Assembly: GCA_963821705.1 (NCBI GenBank) | Contig: CAWGEV010000005.1 | Location: forward strand, 310,001-374,000 | Direction of reading: 5' to 3' | From: DASUPK01 sp963821705 | GTDB lineage: Bacteria; Actinomycetota; Thermoleophilia; Solirubrobacterales; 70-9 | DNA: 64,000 bases | Shown here: positions 22,708 through 31,785 of the stretch, piece after piece | Position numbering within the stretch: position 1 is the stretch's first letter | How the letters are laid out: every line of letters begins with the position of its first letter | The notes under the pieces: generated by a model | What the model was told of the DNA's origin: nothing | The model's input: the letters and a program-made list of their open reading frames with translations, nothing else | Database searches by the model: none | Position numbers and translations under genes: made by a program

Positions 22708-23097
22708 ATGGCGTCCAAGGGGCGTCCCGGCTCCCGCCGTCGCCGCCGGCTCTCCCGCAGCGGGGACTTCGATCGGGTCTACCGCGAGGGGAACTCGCGC
22801 GGCAACCGCTTCCTGGTGCTCTACTCGTTCGGCCGCCGCGATGACGAGAGCGACGACGCCCCGCGCCTCGGGCTCTCGGTCGGTCGGAAGATCGGCAAGG
22901 CCGTCACCCGGAACAAGGTGAAGCGGGCCGTCCGGGAGGCCTTCTGGGAGCTCTCCGACGGCTTCGAGGAGGGCCACGACTACGTGATCGTGGGACGCCC
23001 GGGCGTGGAGGGCCTCCTGGACCGTGAGGGGCAGGAGGGAATCCGCGCCTCGCTCGCCGAGCTGGTCAACGGCTCCGACGAGGAGCGTTTGTCGTGA
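22708..23097 (+). CDS. rnpA: Ribonuclease P protein component
   Basis: Protein cofactor of RNase P for 5' maturation of tRNAs. 129 aa. RLSRSGDFDRVYREG at the N-terminus, GLSVGRKIGKAV, and the family signature RNKVKRAVREAF. The start is ATG at 22708; upstream in-frame sequence runs through rpmH and is not homologous. Its stop overlaps the yidD GTG. Confidence 0.95.
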   Translation: MASKGRPGSRRRRRLSRSGDFDRVYREGNSRGNRFLVLYSFGRRDDESDDAPRLGLSVGRKIGKAVTRNKVKRAVREAFWELSDGFEEGHDYVIVGRPGVEGLLDREGQEGIRASLAELVNGSDEERLS

Positions 23098-23420
23098 AAC
23101 GGTTGCTGTCCGCCCTGCTGATCACGCCGATCCGCCTCTACCAGCGCCTGATCTCGCCGGCGATCGCGCCGCGCTGCCGCTACTACCCGACCTGCTCGGC
23201 CTACGCCGTCCAGGCGATCCGCGAGCTCGGGCCGATCCGGGGCACGATCCTGGCCGGCTGGCGCGTGCTCCGCTGTAACCCCTGGAGCCACGGCGGCGTC
23301 GACGAGCTCTCCGACCGGACCCTGTTCAGGAACACTCCGACCCGCTCGGAGCGCAACCGTCCCCCGCGACCGAACCTGCTGCCCCCGGCCGGCGGATCCA
23401 GCGGAGCCGATCTGACGTAG
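23094..23420 (+). CDS. yidD: Membrane protein insertion efficiency factor YidD
   Basis: 108 aa. ITPIRLYQRLISPAIAPRCR, YYPTCSAYAVQAI and RVLRCNPWSHGGVD are the diagnostic YidD blocks, with three conserved Cys. An N-terminal amphipathic/hydrophobic helix attaches it to the membrane. GTG start at 23094 overlaps the rnpA stop (GTGA). About 30 C-terminal residues beyond the family core are Pro/Arg-rich. Confidence 0.94.
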   Translation: MKRLLSALLITPIRLYQRLISPAIAPRCRYYPTCSAYAVQAIRELGPIRGTILAGWRVLRCNPWSHGGVDELSDRTLFRNTPTRSERNRPPRPNLLPPAGGSSGADLT

Positions 23421-23432
23421 AACTCCCCGACC

Positions 23433-24173
23433 ATGTTCCCGGAAGCCCACATCCTGCAGCCCCTGATCAACGTCTTCAACGACGTCCTCAAGTGGCTGCA
23501 CAACGACGCCGGCGTCGCCTGGGGGATGGGGATCGTCCTGATCACCTGGCTCTCCCGGGCGGTCGTCCTGCCCTTCACCCTGAAGTCCATGCATGGCATG
23601 CGCGAGATGCAGGCCCTGCAGCCGCACCTCAAGGAGATCCAGGAGAAGTACAAGGACGACCGCCAGCGCATGCAGCGCGAGCAGATGGCGCTCTTCCAGG
23701 AGCACGGCGTCAATCCGCTCTCGGCCTGTCTGCCGCTGCTCTTCCAGTTCCCGGTCTTCATCGCCCTCTACGCGCTGCTCCGCAGCAGCACCTTCAAGGA
23801 CGAGGTCGGCAACGCCGGCTGGCTCTTCGTCTCCGACCTGACCGCGCATCCCACCGGCGCCGAGGCCGTCGTCCTCGTCCTGCTCTCGGTCGCCTCCACC
23901 TTCGCGCTGCTCTTCTTCAACCCCTCGCCCACCACCGGCGGGGCCTCGCAGCGCTACCTGATGGCCGGGATCTTCTCCCTCGTCACCGTCTTCATCATCC
24001 CCAACGCCCCCGCCGGGATCGCCGTCTACTTCATCGCCAGCGGCGTCTGGCAGATGGCCCAGCAGGGCGTGATCAGGATCGTCTGGCCCCTGCCCCCGGT
24101 GCCGACGCCGCAGGAGGTCCGGGCCGCGAAGCCCCCGCCCCCGCCCCCGCGCAAGCGCAAGAGACGCAGATAG
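23433..24173 (+). CDS. yidC: Membrane protein insertase YidC
   Basis: Inserts membrane proteins with or without SecYEG. 246 aa, short Gram-positive type with no large periplasmic domain. Helix 1 around residues 28-50, then the cytoplasmic hairpin MREMQALQPHLKEIQEKYK, NPLSACLPLLFQFPVFIALY, and two C-terminal helices (FSLVTVFIIPNAPAGIAVYF). The tail is proline then Arg/Lys-rich, which could contact the ribosome. Co-oriented with yidD (12 nt). Confidence 0.94.
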   Translation: MFPEAHILQPLINVFNDVLKWLHNDAGVAWGMGIVLITWLSRAVVLPFTLKSMHGMREMQALQPHLKEIQEKYKDDRQRMQREQMALFQEHGVNPLSACLPLLFQFPVFIALYALLRSSTFKDEVGNAGWLFVSDLTAHPTGAEAVVLVLLSVASTFALLFFNPSPTTGGASQRYLMAGIFSLVTVFIIPNAPAGIAVYFIASGVWQMAQQGVIRIVWPLPPVPTPQEVRAAKPPPPPPRKRKRRR

Positions 24174-24184
24174 CCGCCCCGGCT

Positions 24185-24190
24185 TAGACT
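24185..24190 (+). promoter_or_regulatory. -10 box TAGACT of jag (leaderless type)
   Basis: TAGACT ends six nt before the jag GTG, so transcription would begin at or beside the start codon. Confidence 0.5.
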
Positions 24191-24196
24191 CCTCGC

Positions 24197-24694
24197 GTGG
24201 CTGAAGGAGGAGTTGAGTCGCAGCAGAGCGTCCTACCCGAGGAACCCGCCGAGCGCGTGCGGGTGATGCTCGAGCGCATCGTCGAGGAGCTCGGGCTCGA
24301 GGCCTCGGTCGCGGTGGAGGAGGGCGACGAGGAGATCCATGCCGACGTCGAGGGCGAGGATGTCGGCCTGCTGATCGGCCGGCACGGCCAGACGATCGAC
24401 GCGGTGCAGCTGATCTGCTACCAGGCCGCCTTCCGCGGTCGCCAGGAGCGCAAGCGGGTCTCGGTCGACGCCGCCGGCTACCGTCGCCGGCAGGGCGAGT
24501 CCCTCCGGCGGCGGGCCGACATGGCCGCCGAGGACGCTCTCCAGCACAAGGAGGCGGTCGAGATGGATCCGATGGGCTCGAACGAGCGCCGGGTCGTGCA
24601 CGAGCACCTCCGCGACCGCCCGGAGATCGAGACCTACAGCGAGGGCGACGAGCCCAACCGCTACGTGGTCATCGCGCCGCTGCTCTCCGATTGA
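24197..24694 (+). CDS. jag: Jag/KhpB-family RNA-binding protein (KH + R3H)
   Basis: 165 aa. KH domain about 40-110 with GLLIGRHGQTIDAVQLICY (the GxxG loop is GRHG). The C-terminal R3H domain has DPMGSNERRVVHEHL. KhpB proteins bind RNA with KhpA and affect elongation and division in Gram-positives. GTG start at 24197; the usual Jag N-terminal domain is absent, so this is the short form. It ends overlapping the rsmG TTG. Confidence 0.9.
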   Translation: MAEGGVESQQSVLPEEPAERVRVMLERIVEELGLEASVAVEEGDEEIHADVEGEDVGLLIGRHGQTIDAVQLICYQAAFRGRQERKRVSVDAAGYRRRQGESLRRRADMAAEDALQHKEAVEMDPMGSNERRVVHEHLRDRPEIETYSEGDEPNRYVVIAPLLSD

Positions 24695-25368
24695 CGAAGC
24701 CGCCGGCTTCCGCTGAGCCCGCCCTCGAGACCCTCCTCGAGCTGCTCTCGGACCCGCGCGCGCCCATCTCGCCGGCGAGTGCCCGCCGCGCCCGCGACGT
24801 CCACATCGCCGACTCGCTGAGTGGGCTGGAGCTCGACTCGCTGACTTCGGCCGAGCGGGTCGCGGACCTGGGCAGCGGGGCCGGGGTGCCCGGCCTCGTC
24901 CTCGCGGCCTGCCTGTCCGACTCGGCCTTCGACCTGATCGAATCCGTCTCGCGGAAGTGCGAGTTCCTCGAGGCTGCGATCCGGCGGATGGGGCTCCCGA
25001 ACGCCAAGGTCGTCTGCCGCCGCTCGGAGGAGTGGGCAGCCGCGGAGGGCCGGGAGGCCTACGACGCCGTCACCGCCCGGGCGGTCGGCGGCCTCGCGGC
25101 CCTCGCCGAGCTGGCCTCGCCGTTGCTCTGCGACGGCGGGGTGCTGGTGGCCTGGAGGGGGGCTCGGGAGGCGGAGGAGGAGGCGGAGCTCGCCCGGGCC
25201 GCCGATCGGCTCGCCATCGAACCGATCGAGATCCGCTCGGTGCGGCCATATGCGGGCAGCCGCGACAGACACATCCACCTCCTCCGCAAGAATGGACCGA
25301 CTCCGAACGACCTGCCGAGGCGCCCCGGCATGGCGGCGAAACGGCCGTTCGGTTCCGGACAGCACTAA
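24691..25368 (+). CDS. rsmG: 16S rRNA (guanine-N7)-methyltransferase RsmG
   Basis: SAM-dependent methylation of G527 (E. coli numbering) in 16S rRNA. 225 aa. HIADSL then VADLGSGAGVPGLVLA (SAM motif I), ESVSRKCEFLEAAIRRMGL and VTARAVGGLAAL. TTG start at 24691 overlaps the jag TGA. In the standard position before parA. Confidence 0.93.
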   Translation: MTKPPASAEPALETLLELLSDPRAPISPASARRARDVHIADSLSGLELDSLTSAERVADLGSGAGVPGLVLAACLSDSAFDLIESVSRKCEFLEAAIRRMGLPNAKVVCRRSEEWAAAEGREAYDAVTARAVGGLAALAELASPLLCDGGVLVAWRGAREAEEEAELARAADRLAIEPIEIRSVRPYAGSRDRHIHLLRKNGPTPNDLPRRPGMAAKRPFGSGQH

Positions 25369-25383
25369 CCCGAACCAATCGCC

Positions 25384-26154
25384 ATGGGAACCGTCTACGC
25401 GATCGCCAATCAGAAGGGGGGTGTCGGCAAGACGACCACCGCCGTCAACATGGGCGCCTGCGTCGCCAGCGACGGCCAGCAGACCCTGATCGTCGACCTC
25501 GACGCCCAGTGCAACGCGACGGTTGCGCTTGGCCTGCCGAAGGACTCGACGCCTTCGTCCTACGACTGTCTGACCGGCGATGTCTCGGTGGCTGAGGCCG
25601 CCCGGCCCGCCGGACCGGACAACCTGTGGGTGGTCCCGGCGCACGTCGATCTGGCCGGCGCGGCCGTTGAGCTGCCGCGGTTCGACGGCTACGAGACCCG
25701 GCTCCGGGACGGGCTCGGCCCGGTCCGCTCCCGCTTCGCCTACACGCTCCTCGATTGCCCGCCGTCCCTGGGGCCCGTCGCGGTGAACGCACTGGTCGCG
25801 GCCGACAAGGTGATCGTCCCGGTCCAGGCCGAGTACCTGGCGCTGGAGGGGCTGGTCCAGTTCCTCGACACCCTGAAGCTGGTGCGACGGGAGCTCAACC
25901 CGAACCTGGAGATGGCCGGCGTGCTGATCACGATGCACGACGACCGCACCCGCCTCTCCCAGGACGTCGAGCGTGAGCTTCGGGAGCACCTGCCGGCCCG
26001 GGTCTTCAAGACGGTGGTGCCGAGGAGCGTGCGGCTCGCCGAGGCGCCCTCCTACGGCGTCCCCATCTCGGAACACGACCCGAAGTCCACGGGCTCCAAG
26101 GCGTATCGCGCCCTGGCCGACGAGGTCCTCGCCCTCGGGGTCGCGGATGGCTGA
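25384..26154 (+). CDS. parA: Chromosome-partitioning ATPase ParA (Soj)
   Basis: 256 aa. Deviant Walker A KGGVGKTT at residues 11-18 (signature Lys at the motif start), Walker A' LIVDLDAQCNAT, Walker B YTLLDCPPSLG. Drives segregation of ParB-parS complexes. ATG at 25384; overlaps parB by eight bases. Confidence 0.95.
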   Translation: MGTVYAIANQKGGVGKTTTAVNMGACVASDGQQTLIVDLDAQCNATVALGLPKDSTPSSYDCLTGDVSVAEAARPAGPDNLWVVPAHVDLAGAAVELPRFDGYETRLRDGLGPVRSRFAYTLLDCPPSLGPVAVNALVAADKVIVPVQAEYLALEGLVQFLDTLKLVRRELNPNLEMAGVLITMHDDRTRLSQDVERELREHLPARVFKTVVPRSVRLAEAPSYGVPISEHDPKSTGSKAYRALADEVLALGVADG

Positions 26155-27007
26155 GCGCAAGCGCGGGATGGGGAGGGGGCTGGCGGCGATCCTGCCGGAG
26201 ACCGCGGCGGGCGGACCGGAGCTGCGCGAGCTCGACGTCACCCAGATCGAGCCCAATCCCGATCAGCCGCGCGCGAAGTTCGACGCCGGGGCCCTTGACG
26301 CCCTGGCGGGGTCGATCGGCTCCGTCGGCCTCCTCCAGCCGCTGATCGTTCGCCCGCTCGACGACGGCCGCTTCGAGCTCGTCGCGGGCGAGCGTCGCTG
26401 GCGGGCAGCACAGAAGGCGGGGATAGACCGTGTGCCCGCGGTGATCCGCACCTCGCCGGAGGACGAGCGGCTGCAGGCCGCGCTGATCGAGAACATGGTC
26501 CGGGAGGACCTGAACCCCGTGGAGGAGGCGAGGGCGTGTGCCGCCCTGGTCGATGACCTGGGAATCTCGAAGGAGGAGCTGGCCCGGCGCGTCGGCCGCA
26601 GCCGCGCCGCGATCTCCAACCTGATCCGGCTGCTGGACCTCCCCGACCCGGTCCTGACCCTGCTGGAGCGAGGGGAGCTGACCGAGGGGCACGGCCGGGC
26701 GATCCTCCAGGTCGCCGACCGGGAGAAACGGACCCGGCTCGCCAAGGAGGCGGCCGCCGAGGGCTGGTCGGTCCGGGACACGGAGCGGCGTGCCGCCGCC
26801 GGTCCACGTCGTAGGAAGGCCACGACGGGAGGCCGGATCTCCGCCGAGGAGCGGGCCGCGATGACTGAGGCCGAGGACCTCCTCGGCTCCGCGCTCGGCC
26901 GTGACGTCCGGGTGCGGCGGGCGGGCAGGGGGGTGAAGGCCGAGCTCAGCTTCGACGATCTCGGCGAGCTGGAATCCCTCGCCCGCCGCCTTCGCAAGCG
27001 CGGCTAG
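26147..27007 (+). CDS. parB: Chromosome-partitioning protein ParB (Spo0J)
   Basis: 286 aa CTPase clamp that loads at parS. N-terminal KRGMGRGLAAIL (ParA-activating peptide), NPDQPR, GERRWRAAQ (CTP-binding box II), ENMVREDLNPVEEA (box III), then the helix-turn-helix around LARRVGRSRAAISNLIRLL. A C-terminal dimerisation region is present. ATG at 26147 inside the 3' end of parA. I did not find a clean parS (TGTTTCACGTGAAACA-like) in the window. Confidence 0.95.
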   Translation: MAERKRGMGRGLAAILPETAAGGPELRELDVTQIEPNPDQPRAKFDAGALDALAGSIGSVGLLQPLIVRPLDDGRFELVAGERRWRAAQKAGIDRVPAVIRTSPEDERLQAALIENMVREDLNPVEEARACAALVDDLGISKEELARRVGRSRAAISNLIRLLDLPDPVLTLLERGELTEGHGRAILQVADREKRTRLAKEAAAEGWSVRDTERRAAAGPRRRKATTGGRISAEERAAMTEAEDLLGSALGRDVRVRRAGRGVKAELSFDDLGELESLARRLRKRG

Positions 27008-27010
27008 AAT
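27005..27010 (+). promoter_or_regulatory. -10 box TAGAAT of tRNA-Ile
   Basis: TAGAAT overlaps the parB stop and ends nine nt before the tRNA, so the tRNA has its own promoter. Confidence 0.5.
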
Positions 27011-27019
27011 CGGCGCCCC

Positions 27020-27093
27020 GGGCGATTAGCTCAGTTGGTTAGAGCGCGTCTCTGATAAGGACGAGGTCCCTGGTTCGAGTCCAGGATCGCCCA
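27020..27093 (+). tRNA. tRNA-Ile (GAT)
   Basis: 74 nt. Acceptor GGGCGAT (27020-27026) pairs with ATCGCCC (27086-27092), with discriminator A at 27093. Anticodon stem C47-T51 / G59-G63 (last two digits of position) encloses CTGATAA, giving anticodon GAT at 27054-27056. The T-loop GGTTCGAGTCC is canonical. CCA is not encoded. The neighbouring minus-strand gene ends two nt away. Confidence 0.96.
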
Positions 27094-27094
27094 C

Positions 27095-27547
27095 TCAGCT
27101 CGCCGCCTTGGAAGTCTCCGCGGCGCTCCGGATCCCCTCCAGTGCGTGCTCGACCCAGCGGCGGAAGAGCCGATCTCCGGCCATCGCAACCTGCAGACGG
27201 ACGGCGAGATTGGTCGGATCGTTGCCGGCCTCCATCTCGACGAAGGTCCCGCCCTGGCCCTCGGTGAGGACCGACCGCGTGTACGTGCCGGTGTCCATGC
27301 AGCGGATCGTGAGCTCCTTGCCGGGGACCATGCTGTCGACCTCGAGGGTCGTCTCGAGGTCCGACATCGGCCAGGGCCGCTTCTGGATGTTGCGGACGTG
27401 GCAGCCCTGCTCGAACTCGCCGTCGATGCACTCGAACGTGATCGTGTCCGGCCACCACTCGGTCTGGCGGTCCGGATCGGAGGCGAGCTCCCAGACGACG
27501 TCCAGTGGGGCTTCGATGAACGCATGCTCTCTGCACCGCGTCGACAT
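27095..27547 (-). CDS. SRPBCC/START-fold protein
   Basis: 150 aa. EHAFIEAPLDVVWELASDPD near the N-terminus and the central WWPDTITFE / LEVDSMVPGKEL pattern are typical of polyketide-cyclase/dehydrase-type SRPBCC proteins, which bind hydrophobic ligands in a cavity. The ligand cannot be read from sequence. It converges on tRNA-Ile and diverges from the NRPS-like gene; no functional link to the latter is evident. Confidence 0.8.
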   Translation of the reverse strand: MSTRCREHAFIEAPLDVVWELASDPDRQTEWWPDTITFECIDGEFEQGCHVRNIQKRPWPMSDLETTLEVDSMVPGKELTIRCMDTGTYTRSVLTEGQGGTFVEMEAGNDPTNLAVRLQVAMAGDRLFRRWVEHALEGIRSAAETSKAAS

Positions 27548-27663
27548 CCAGGCGATTGTCGCAGGCCCCGGCGCGTTGCCGGCAGCCTTACTTAGGTAGG
27601 CGATGGCCTGGCTTTATTGGGGCATGAACTTGCCGGTCGAGAATCAGCTTCGGATTCCATGGG

Positions 27664-30600
27664 GTGGGGTCGGTGAGCGGTCCAATGAGCCCACAAACGA
27701 GAACGCGGAACGATGCTCAGGAGAAAGCCGAGATCCTCACTGCCATGGAAGGAGCCGGCGCGATCCGCTGGCAGCCGGGCGAGCGGCTCGAGCAGCTCTT
27801 CGAATCGCACCGCGACGAGCTCATCCAGCAGGGAGGCGCTGAGGCGGTCGCGGTCGACGGGCCGGCCGGCAGGCTGACGTACTCCGAGCTCGAGGAGCGT
27901 GCCAACCGGCTGGCGCGCCATCTCCACGGTCAGCATGGGGTCCGCGCCGGTGACCGCGTCGGCCTGCTCTTCGACCAGGCGACCCACGGCTACGCGGGCA
28001 TGCTCGCCGTCCTCAAGCTTCACGCGGCCTACGTTCCGCTCGACGCCGGGTCGCCGTCCGACCGGCTCACCTTCATCGTTGAGGACGCGAGAGTGAAGGT
28101 GATCCTCTCCGAGCGAGCCGTGGCGGACCGGTTCACCGAGCTCGAGGAGGCGGCCAGGGTGCTCCCCCTGGACGAGCTCGCGGGCGCGATCGCCGCCGAA
28201 TCCGGAGAGCGTCTCGGCCTCGGAGAAGTCGAGCAGCCCGGCGACGATCTCGCCTACGTGATCTACACCTCGGGGACGACCGGCCGGCCGAAGGGCGTGA
28301 CGGTCGGGCACCCGAGCATCTGCAACTTCGTTCGTGTGGCGTCGGAGGTGTACGGAATCGAGTGCTCCGACCGTGTCTACCAGGGCCTCACCATGGCCTT
28401 CGACTTCTCGATCGAGGAGATCTGGGTTGCCTGGATGACCGGTGCGACACTCGTTCCGAAGCCCAGCGCGGCCAGCCTGGTCGGCCCGGAGCTGCATGAG
28501 TTCCTCACGGACCAGCGGGTCACCGCGCTGTGCTGCGTGCCCTCCCTGTTGGCCACCCTGGACGAGGACGTTCCCGGGATCCGCTTCCTGCTCGTCTCGG
28601 GCGAGTCGTGCCCCCAGGAGCTGGTCGACCGCTGGCATCGCCCGGGCCGCAGGTTCCTCAACACGTACGGCCCGACCGAGGCGACCGTCAGCGCCACGTG
28701 GGCCGAGGTGCATCCGTCGAAGCGGGTCACGATCGGAGTGCCCCTCCCCACGTACTCGGTTCTCGTTCTCGACCCGGACCGAGACCGCGCCCTGCCCGCC
28801 GGCGAGATGGGCGAGCTCGGCATCGCCGGGATCGGGCTGGCCGACGGCTACCTCAACCGCCCGGACCTGACCGCGCGGGTCTTCATCCCCGACTTCCTCT
28901 CGATTCCCGACAACCCGTCGGGGCGGATCTACCGGACCGGCGACCTCGCCCGGATCAACCACGATGGCGAGATCGAGCACCACGGCCGGATCGATACCCA
29001 GGTCAAGATCCGTGGCTACCGGATCGAGCTCGGTGAGATCGAATTCGCCCTCCAGCGCGCGACCGGCGCCCCCCAGGTCGTCGTAGCGGTTCACGAGGCG
29101 GACTCCGGCGGGCCTGAGCTGGTCGCTTACTACCGGCCGCCCTCGAACGATGACCCGGTGGACCCCGCCGACGTCTACAGGGACCTCCGTGAGGCCCTGC
29201 CGCCTTACATGGTCCCCGCGTTTCTCGAGCCGATCGAGGAGATTCCCCTGACGACCGCGGGCAAGCTCGACCGCAAGAGCTTGCCGGCGCCGACCGGGCC
29301 ACGCCAGCTCACCCAGGGCGACTATGTCGCGCCGGAGAGCGAACTGGAGGAGCAGCTGGCGGCGCAGCTCGCCACCGTCCTGCTCGTCGAGCGGGTCTCG
29401 GTGGAGAGTGACTTCTTCGACGAGCTCGGCGCGAACTCGCTGCTGATGGCCGGATTCGCCGGGCGACTGCGCGCCGCGTACCTGCCGGCGCCCTCGATGA
29501 AGGAGATCTACCAGCACCCGACGATCCGCTCGCTCGCTCGCTCGCTCGCCGACCGCCGGACGGCCACTTCGGCGGAAGAGACGTGGAGCGAGCCGGAGAT
29601 GCCCGTCCCTGTCGGGACTCCGCACCACAGGCTTTCCGGGGCGCTCCAGGTGCTCGCGTTCCTCGTCTACGCCCTGGTGGCGGCGGTCGGGTTGAACGCC
29701 GGGATCTCCTGGATCTCGGCGGCTCACGGGACCCTTGAGGCCTACGTCAGGACGGTGGCGGTCGGAGCGGGCGCTCTGCTCCTCACCGGCCTTCTGCCGA
29801 TCGCGGCCAAGTGGGCCCTGATCGGCCGCTTCAAGCCGGCGCGCATCCGCGTCTGGAGTCTCCGCTACGTGCGCTTCTGGATCGTGAAGACGCTCTTGGT
29901 GACGAACCCCGTCGCGCACCTCCTCGTCGGGAGCCCGCTCTACGCGCTCTACCTGCGTGCCCTGGGGGCCAAGGTGGGGTCCCGAACGCTGCTGCTCAGC
30001 CAGCGTCTGCCGGTCAGCACCGACCTCATCTCCGTCGGCTCGGACGCGGTGGTCCGAAAGGAAGTCTTCATGAACGGCTACCGCGCCCGCGACGGCGTGA
30101 TCGAGGTCGGACCGGTGAGCCTCGGAGAGAGGGTGTTCGTCGGCGAGGGCACGTTGCTCGACATCCACAGCGCCATTGAGAACGGCGGCCAGATCGCCCA
30201 CTCCTCGTCGCTTCACGCCGGACAGACCATTCCGGCCGGGAAGGTTTGGCACGGTTCGCCCGCCGAGCCGGCTCCCGCGGGCACGAAGTACCGCACCGTC
30301 GAGACCACCCGCATCCGAGCGCACCGCGGAGCCCTCTACGGCGCGTCCCGGCTCCTCTTCCTGCTCGCCATCGCTGGGCCGCTGGAGGTTGCGATCGCCG
30401 CCCTGTTGTTCTCCCGGGTCGGCCTGAACATCCCCCTGGCGCTCGACCCGGTGCTTGCGGGGGTCATCTACTTCGGCGGGCTGCTCGGCGGACTGATCGC
30501 CGCCGTCGCGATCCCGCGACTGGTCGCGCGCGCCCTCAAGCCCGGGAGGGTCTATCCGCTCTACGGCGCCCACTACATGCTCCAGCGGCTTTCCGCGAGG

Positions 30601-31785
30601 GCTTCCAACAACCCGGTGCTGACCGGACTCTTCGGTGACAGCTGCGCGATCCCGCACTATCTGCGGCTGATCGGCTGGCGCTTCGGGATCCTGGAGCAGA
30701 CGGGCTCCAACTTCGGGCTCGAGGTAAAGCACGACACCCCGGGGCTCTGCGAAATCGGCACCGGCACGATGGTCTCCGACGGCCTCTCGATGATGAACGC
30801 GGAGTTCTCGAGCACGTCCTTCAGGGTTCGCCCGGTCAAGGTCGGCAAGCGGAACTTCCTCGGCAACGTGATCAGGTTCCCGGCCGCCGCGCACGTCGGC
30901 GACAACTGCCTGCTCGCCACAAAGGTGATGATCCCGACCTCGGGGCGGCGACATTCGAACGTCGGGCTGCTCGGTTCGCCCGCGTTCGAGATCCCGCGCA
31001 CGGTCGAGCGCGACCGGCAGTTCGAGGAGATCAGCTCCGGCCGCGAGCGCGAGCGAGCCCTCCGTGCCAAGAACCGCCACAACCTCGTCACGGCGGGGAT
31101 GCACCTGCTGGTCGGCTACGTGCTGATTCTGGGCCTGATCATGATCGACGCCTTCCTGCCCGGAGGTGGAGGTGCGCTGCCGGAGTCGCTTCTCACCCTC
31201 GGGGCGATCGTCCTCCAGCTCGCCTTTGCGGTGCTCCTGCTCGCCTGCGCGGAACGAGCCGTGCTCGGCTTCGGATCGCTCCGGCCGAAGTTCTGCTCGA
31301 TCTACCAGCGGGACTTCTGGGAGCACGAGCGCTACTGGAAGGTCGCCTCGACCCGGTACCTGCGCATCTTCGACGGAACCCCGCTGAAGCCGTTCGTCTG
31401 GCGGCTGCTTGGCGTCCCGGTCGGCCGCAGGATGTTCGACGACGGACTCGCAATCGTCGAGCACACGCTGGTCAGCATCGGGGACGACTCGACTTTCAAC
31501 ATGGGCTCCGCGCTGCAGTCGCACTCTCTTGAGGATGGAACTTTCAAGTCCGACCTGATCCGCGTCGGCTCTCGCTGCACGGTCGGCACCGCGACGCTGG
31601 TCAACTACGGCGGGACGATGGAGGACGGATCGACGGTCGACGCCGATTCGTTCTTGATGAAGGGCTCTCGGGTGACGGCGGGCGCGCACTGGCGTGGCAA
31701 CCCCGCCACGGAGGTCGCGGTTCGCCGCGACCCGATCACCTCCGAGCCGGAGAATGACCGCGCTTTGGAGGTGCAGGCACTCTGA
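27664..31785 (+). CDS. Pls-like single-module NRPS with membrane C-terminus (poly-amino-acid synthetase candidate)
   Basis: 1373 aa. Adenylation domain about 55-560: A3 YTSGTTGRPKG at 201-211, YGPTEATVS, YRTGDLARI, A10 GKLDRKSLP. Carrier domain with FFDELGANSLLM, phosphopantetheine Ser592. From about 660 there are six membrane helices in three pairs separated by three soluble domains, at least the first and third looking like left-handed beta-helix/acyltransferase repeats (GPVSLGERVFVGEG; ALQSHSLEDG). No condensation, epimerase or thioesterase domain. This is exactly the layout of epsilon-poly-lysine synthetase (NRPS terminal-domain family). By-eye specificity residues D-F-E-C-L-S-T-V-S-K include D and E, which would suit a basic side chain. 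Start GTG 27664 kept; ATG 27685 possible. Confidence 0.88.
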   Translation: MGSVSGPMSPQTRTRNDAQEKAEILTAMEGAGAIRWQPGERLEQLFESHRDELIQQGGAEAVAVDGPAGRLTYSELEERANRLARHLHGQHGVRAGDRVGLLFDQATHGYAGMLAVLKLHAAYVPLDAGSPSDRLTFIVEDARVKVILSERAVADRFTELEEAARVLPLDELAGAIAAESGERLGLGEVEQPGDDLAYVIYTSGTTGRPKGVTVGHPSICNFVRVASEVYGIECSDRVYQGLTMAFDFSIEEIWVAWMTGATLVPKPSAASLVGPELHEFLTDQRVTALCCVPSLLATLDEDVPGIRFLLVSGESCPQELVDRWHRPGRRFLNTYGPTEATVSATWAEVHPSKRVTIGVPLPTYSVLVLDPDRDRALPAGEMGELGIAGIGLADGYLNRPDLTARVFIPDFLSIPDNPSGRIYRTGDLARINHDGEIEHHGRIDTQVKIRGYRIELGEIEFALQRATGAPQVVVAVHEADSGGPELVAYYRPPSNDDPVDPADVYRDLREALPPYMVPAFLEPIEEIPLTTAGKLDRKSLPAPTGPRQLTQGDYVAPESELEEQLAAQLATVLLVERVSVESDFFDELGANSLLMAGFAGRLRAAYLPAPSMKEIYQHPTIRSLARSLADRRTATSAEETWSEPEMPVPVGTPHHRLSGALQVLAFLVYALVAAVGLNAGISWISAAHGTLEAYVRTVAVGAGALLLTGLLPIAAKWALIGRFKPARIRVWSLRYVRFWIVKTLLVTNPVAHLLVGSPLYALYLRALGAKVGSRTLLLSQRLPVSTDLISVGSDAVVRKEVFMNGYRARDGVIEVGPVSLGERVFVGEGTLLDIHSAIENGGQIAHSSSLHAGQTIPAGKVWHGSPAEPAPAGTKYRTVETTRIRAHRGALYGASRLLFLLAIAGPLEVAIAALLFSRVGLNIPLALDPVLAGVIYFGGLLGGLIAAVAIPRLVARALKPGRVYPLYGAHYMLQRLSARASNNPVLTGLFGDSCAIPHYLRLIGWRFGILEQTGSNFGLEVKHDTPGLCEIGTGTMVSDGLSMMNAEFSSTSFRVRPVKVGKRNFLGNVIRFPAAAHVGDNCLLATKVMIPTSGRRHSNVGLLGSPAFEIPRTVERDRQFEEISSGRERERALRAKNRHNLVTAGMHLLVGYVLILGLIMIDAFLPGGGGALPESLLTLGAIVLQLAFAVLLLACAERAVLGFGSLRPKFCSIYQRDFWEHERYWKVASTRYLRIFDGTPLKPFVWRLLGVPVGRRMFDDGLAIVEHTLVSIGDDSTFNMGSALQSHSLEDGTFKSDLIRVGSRCTVGTATLVNYGGTMEDGSTVDADSFLMKGSRVTAGAHWRGNPATEVAVRRDPITSEPENDRALEVQAL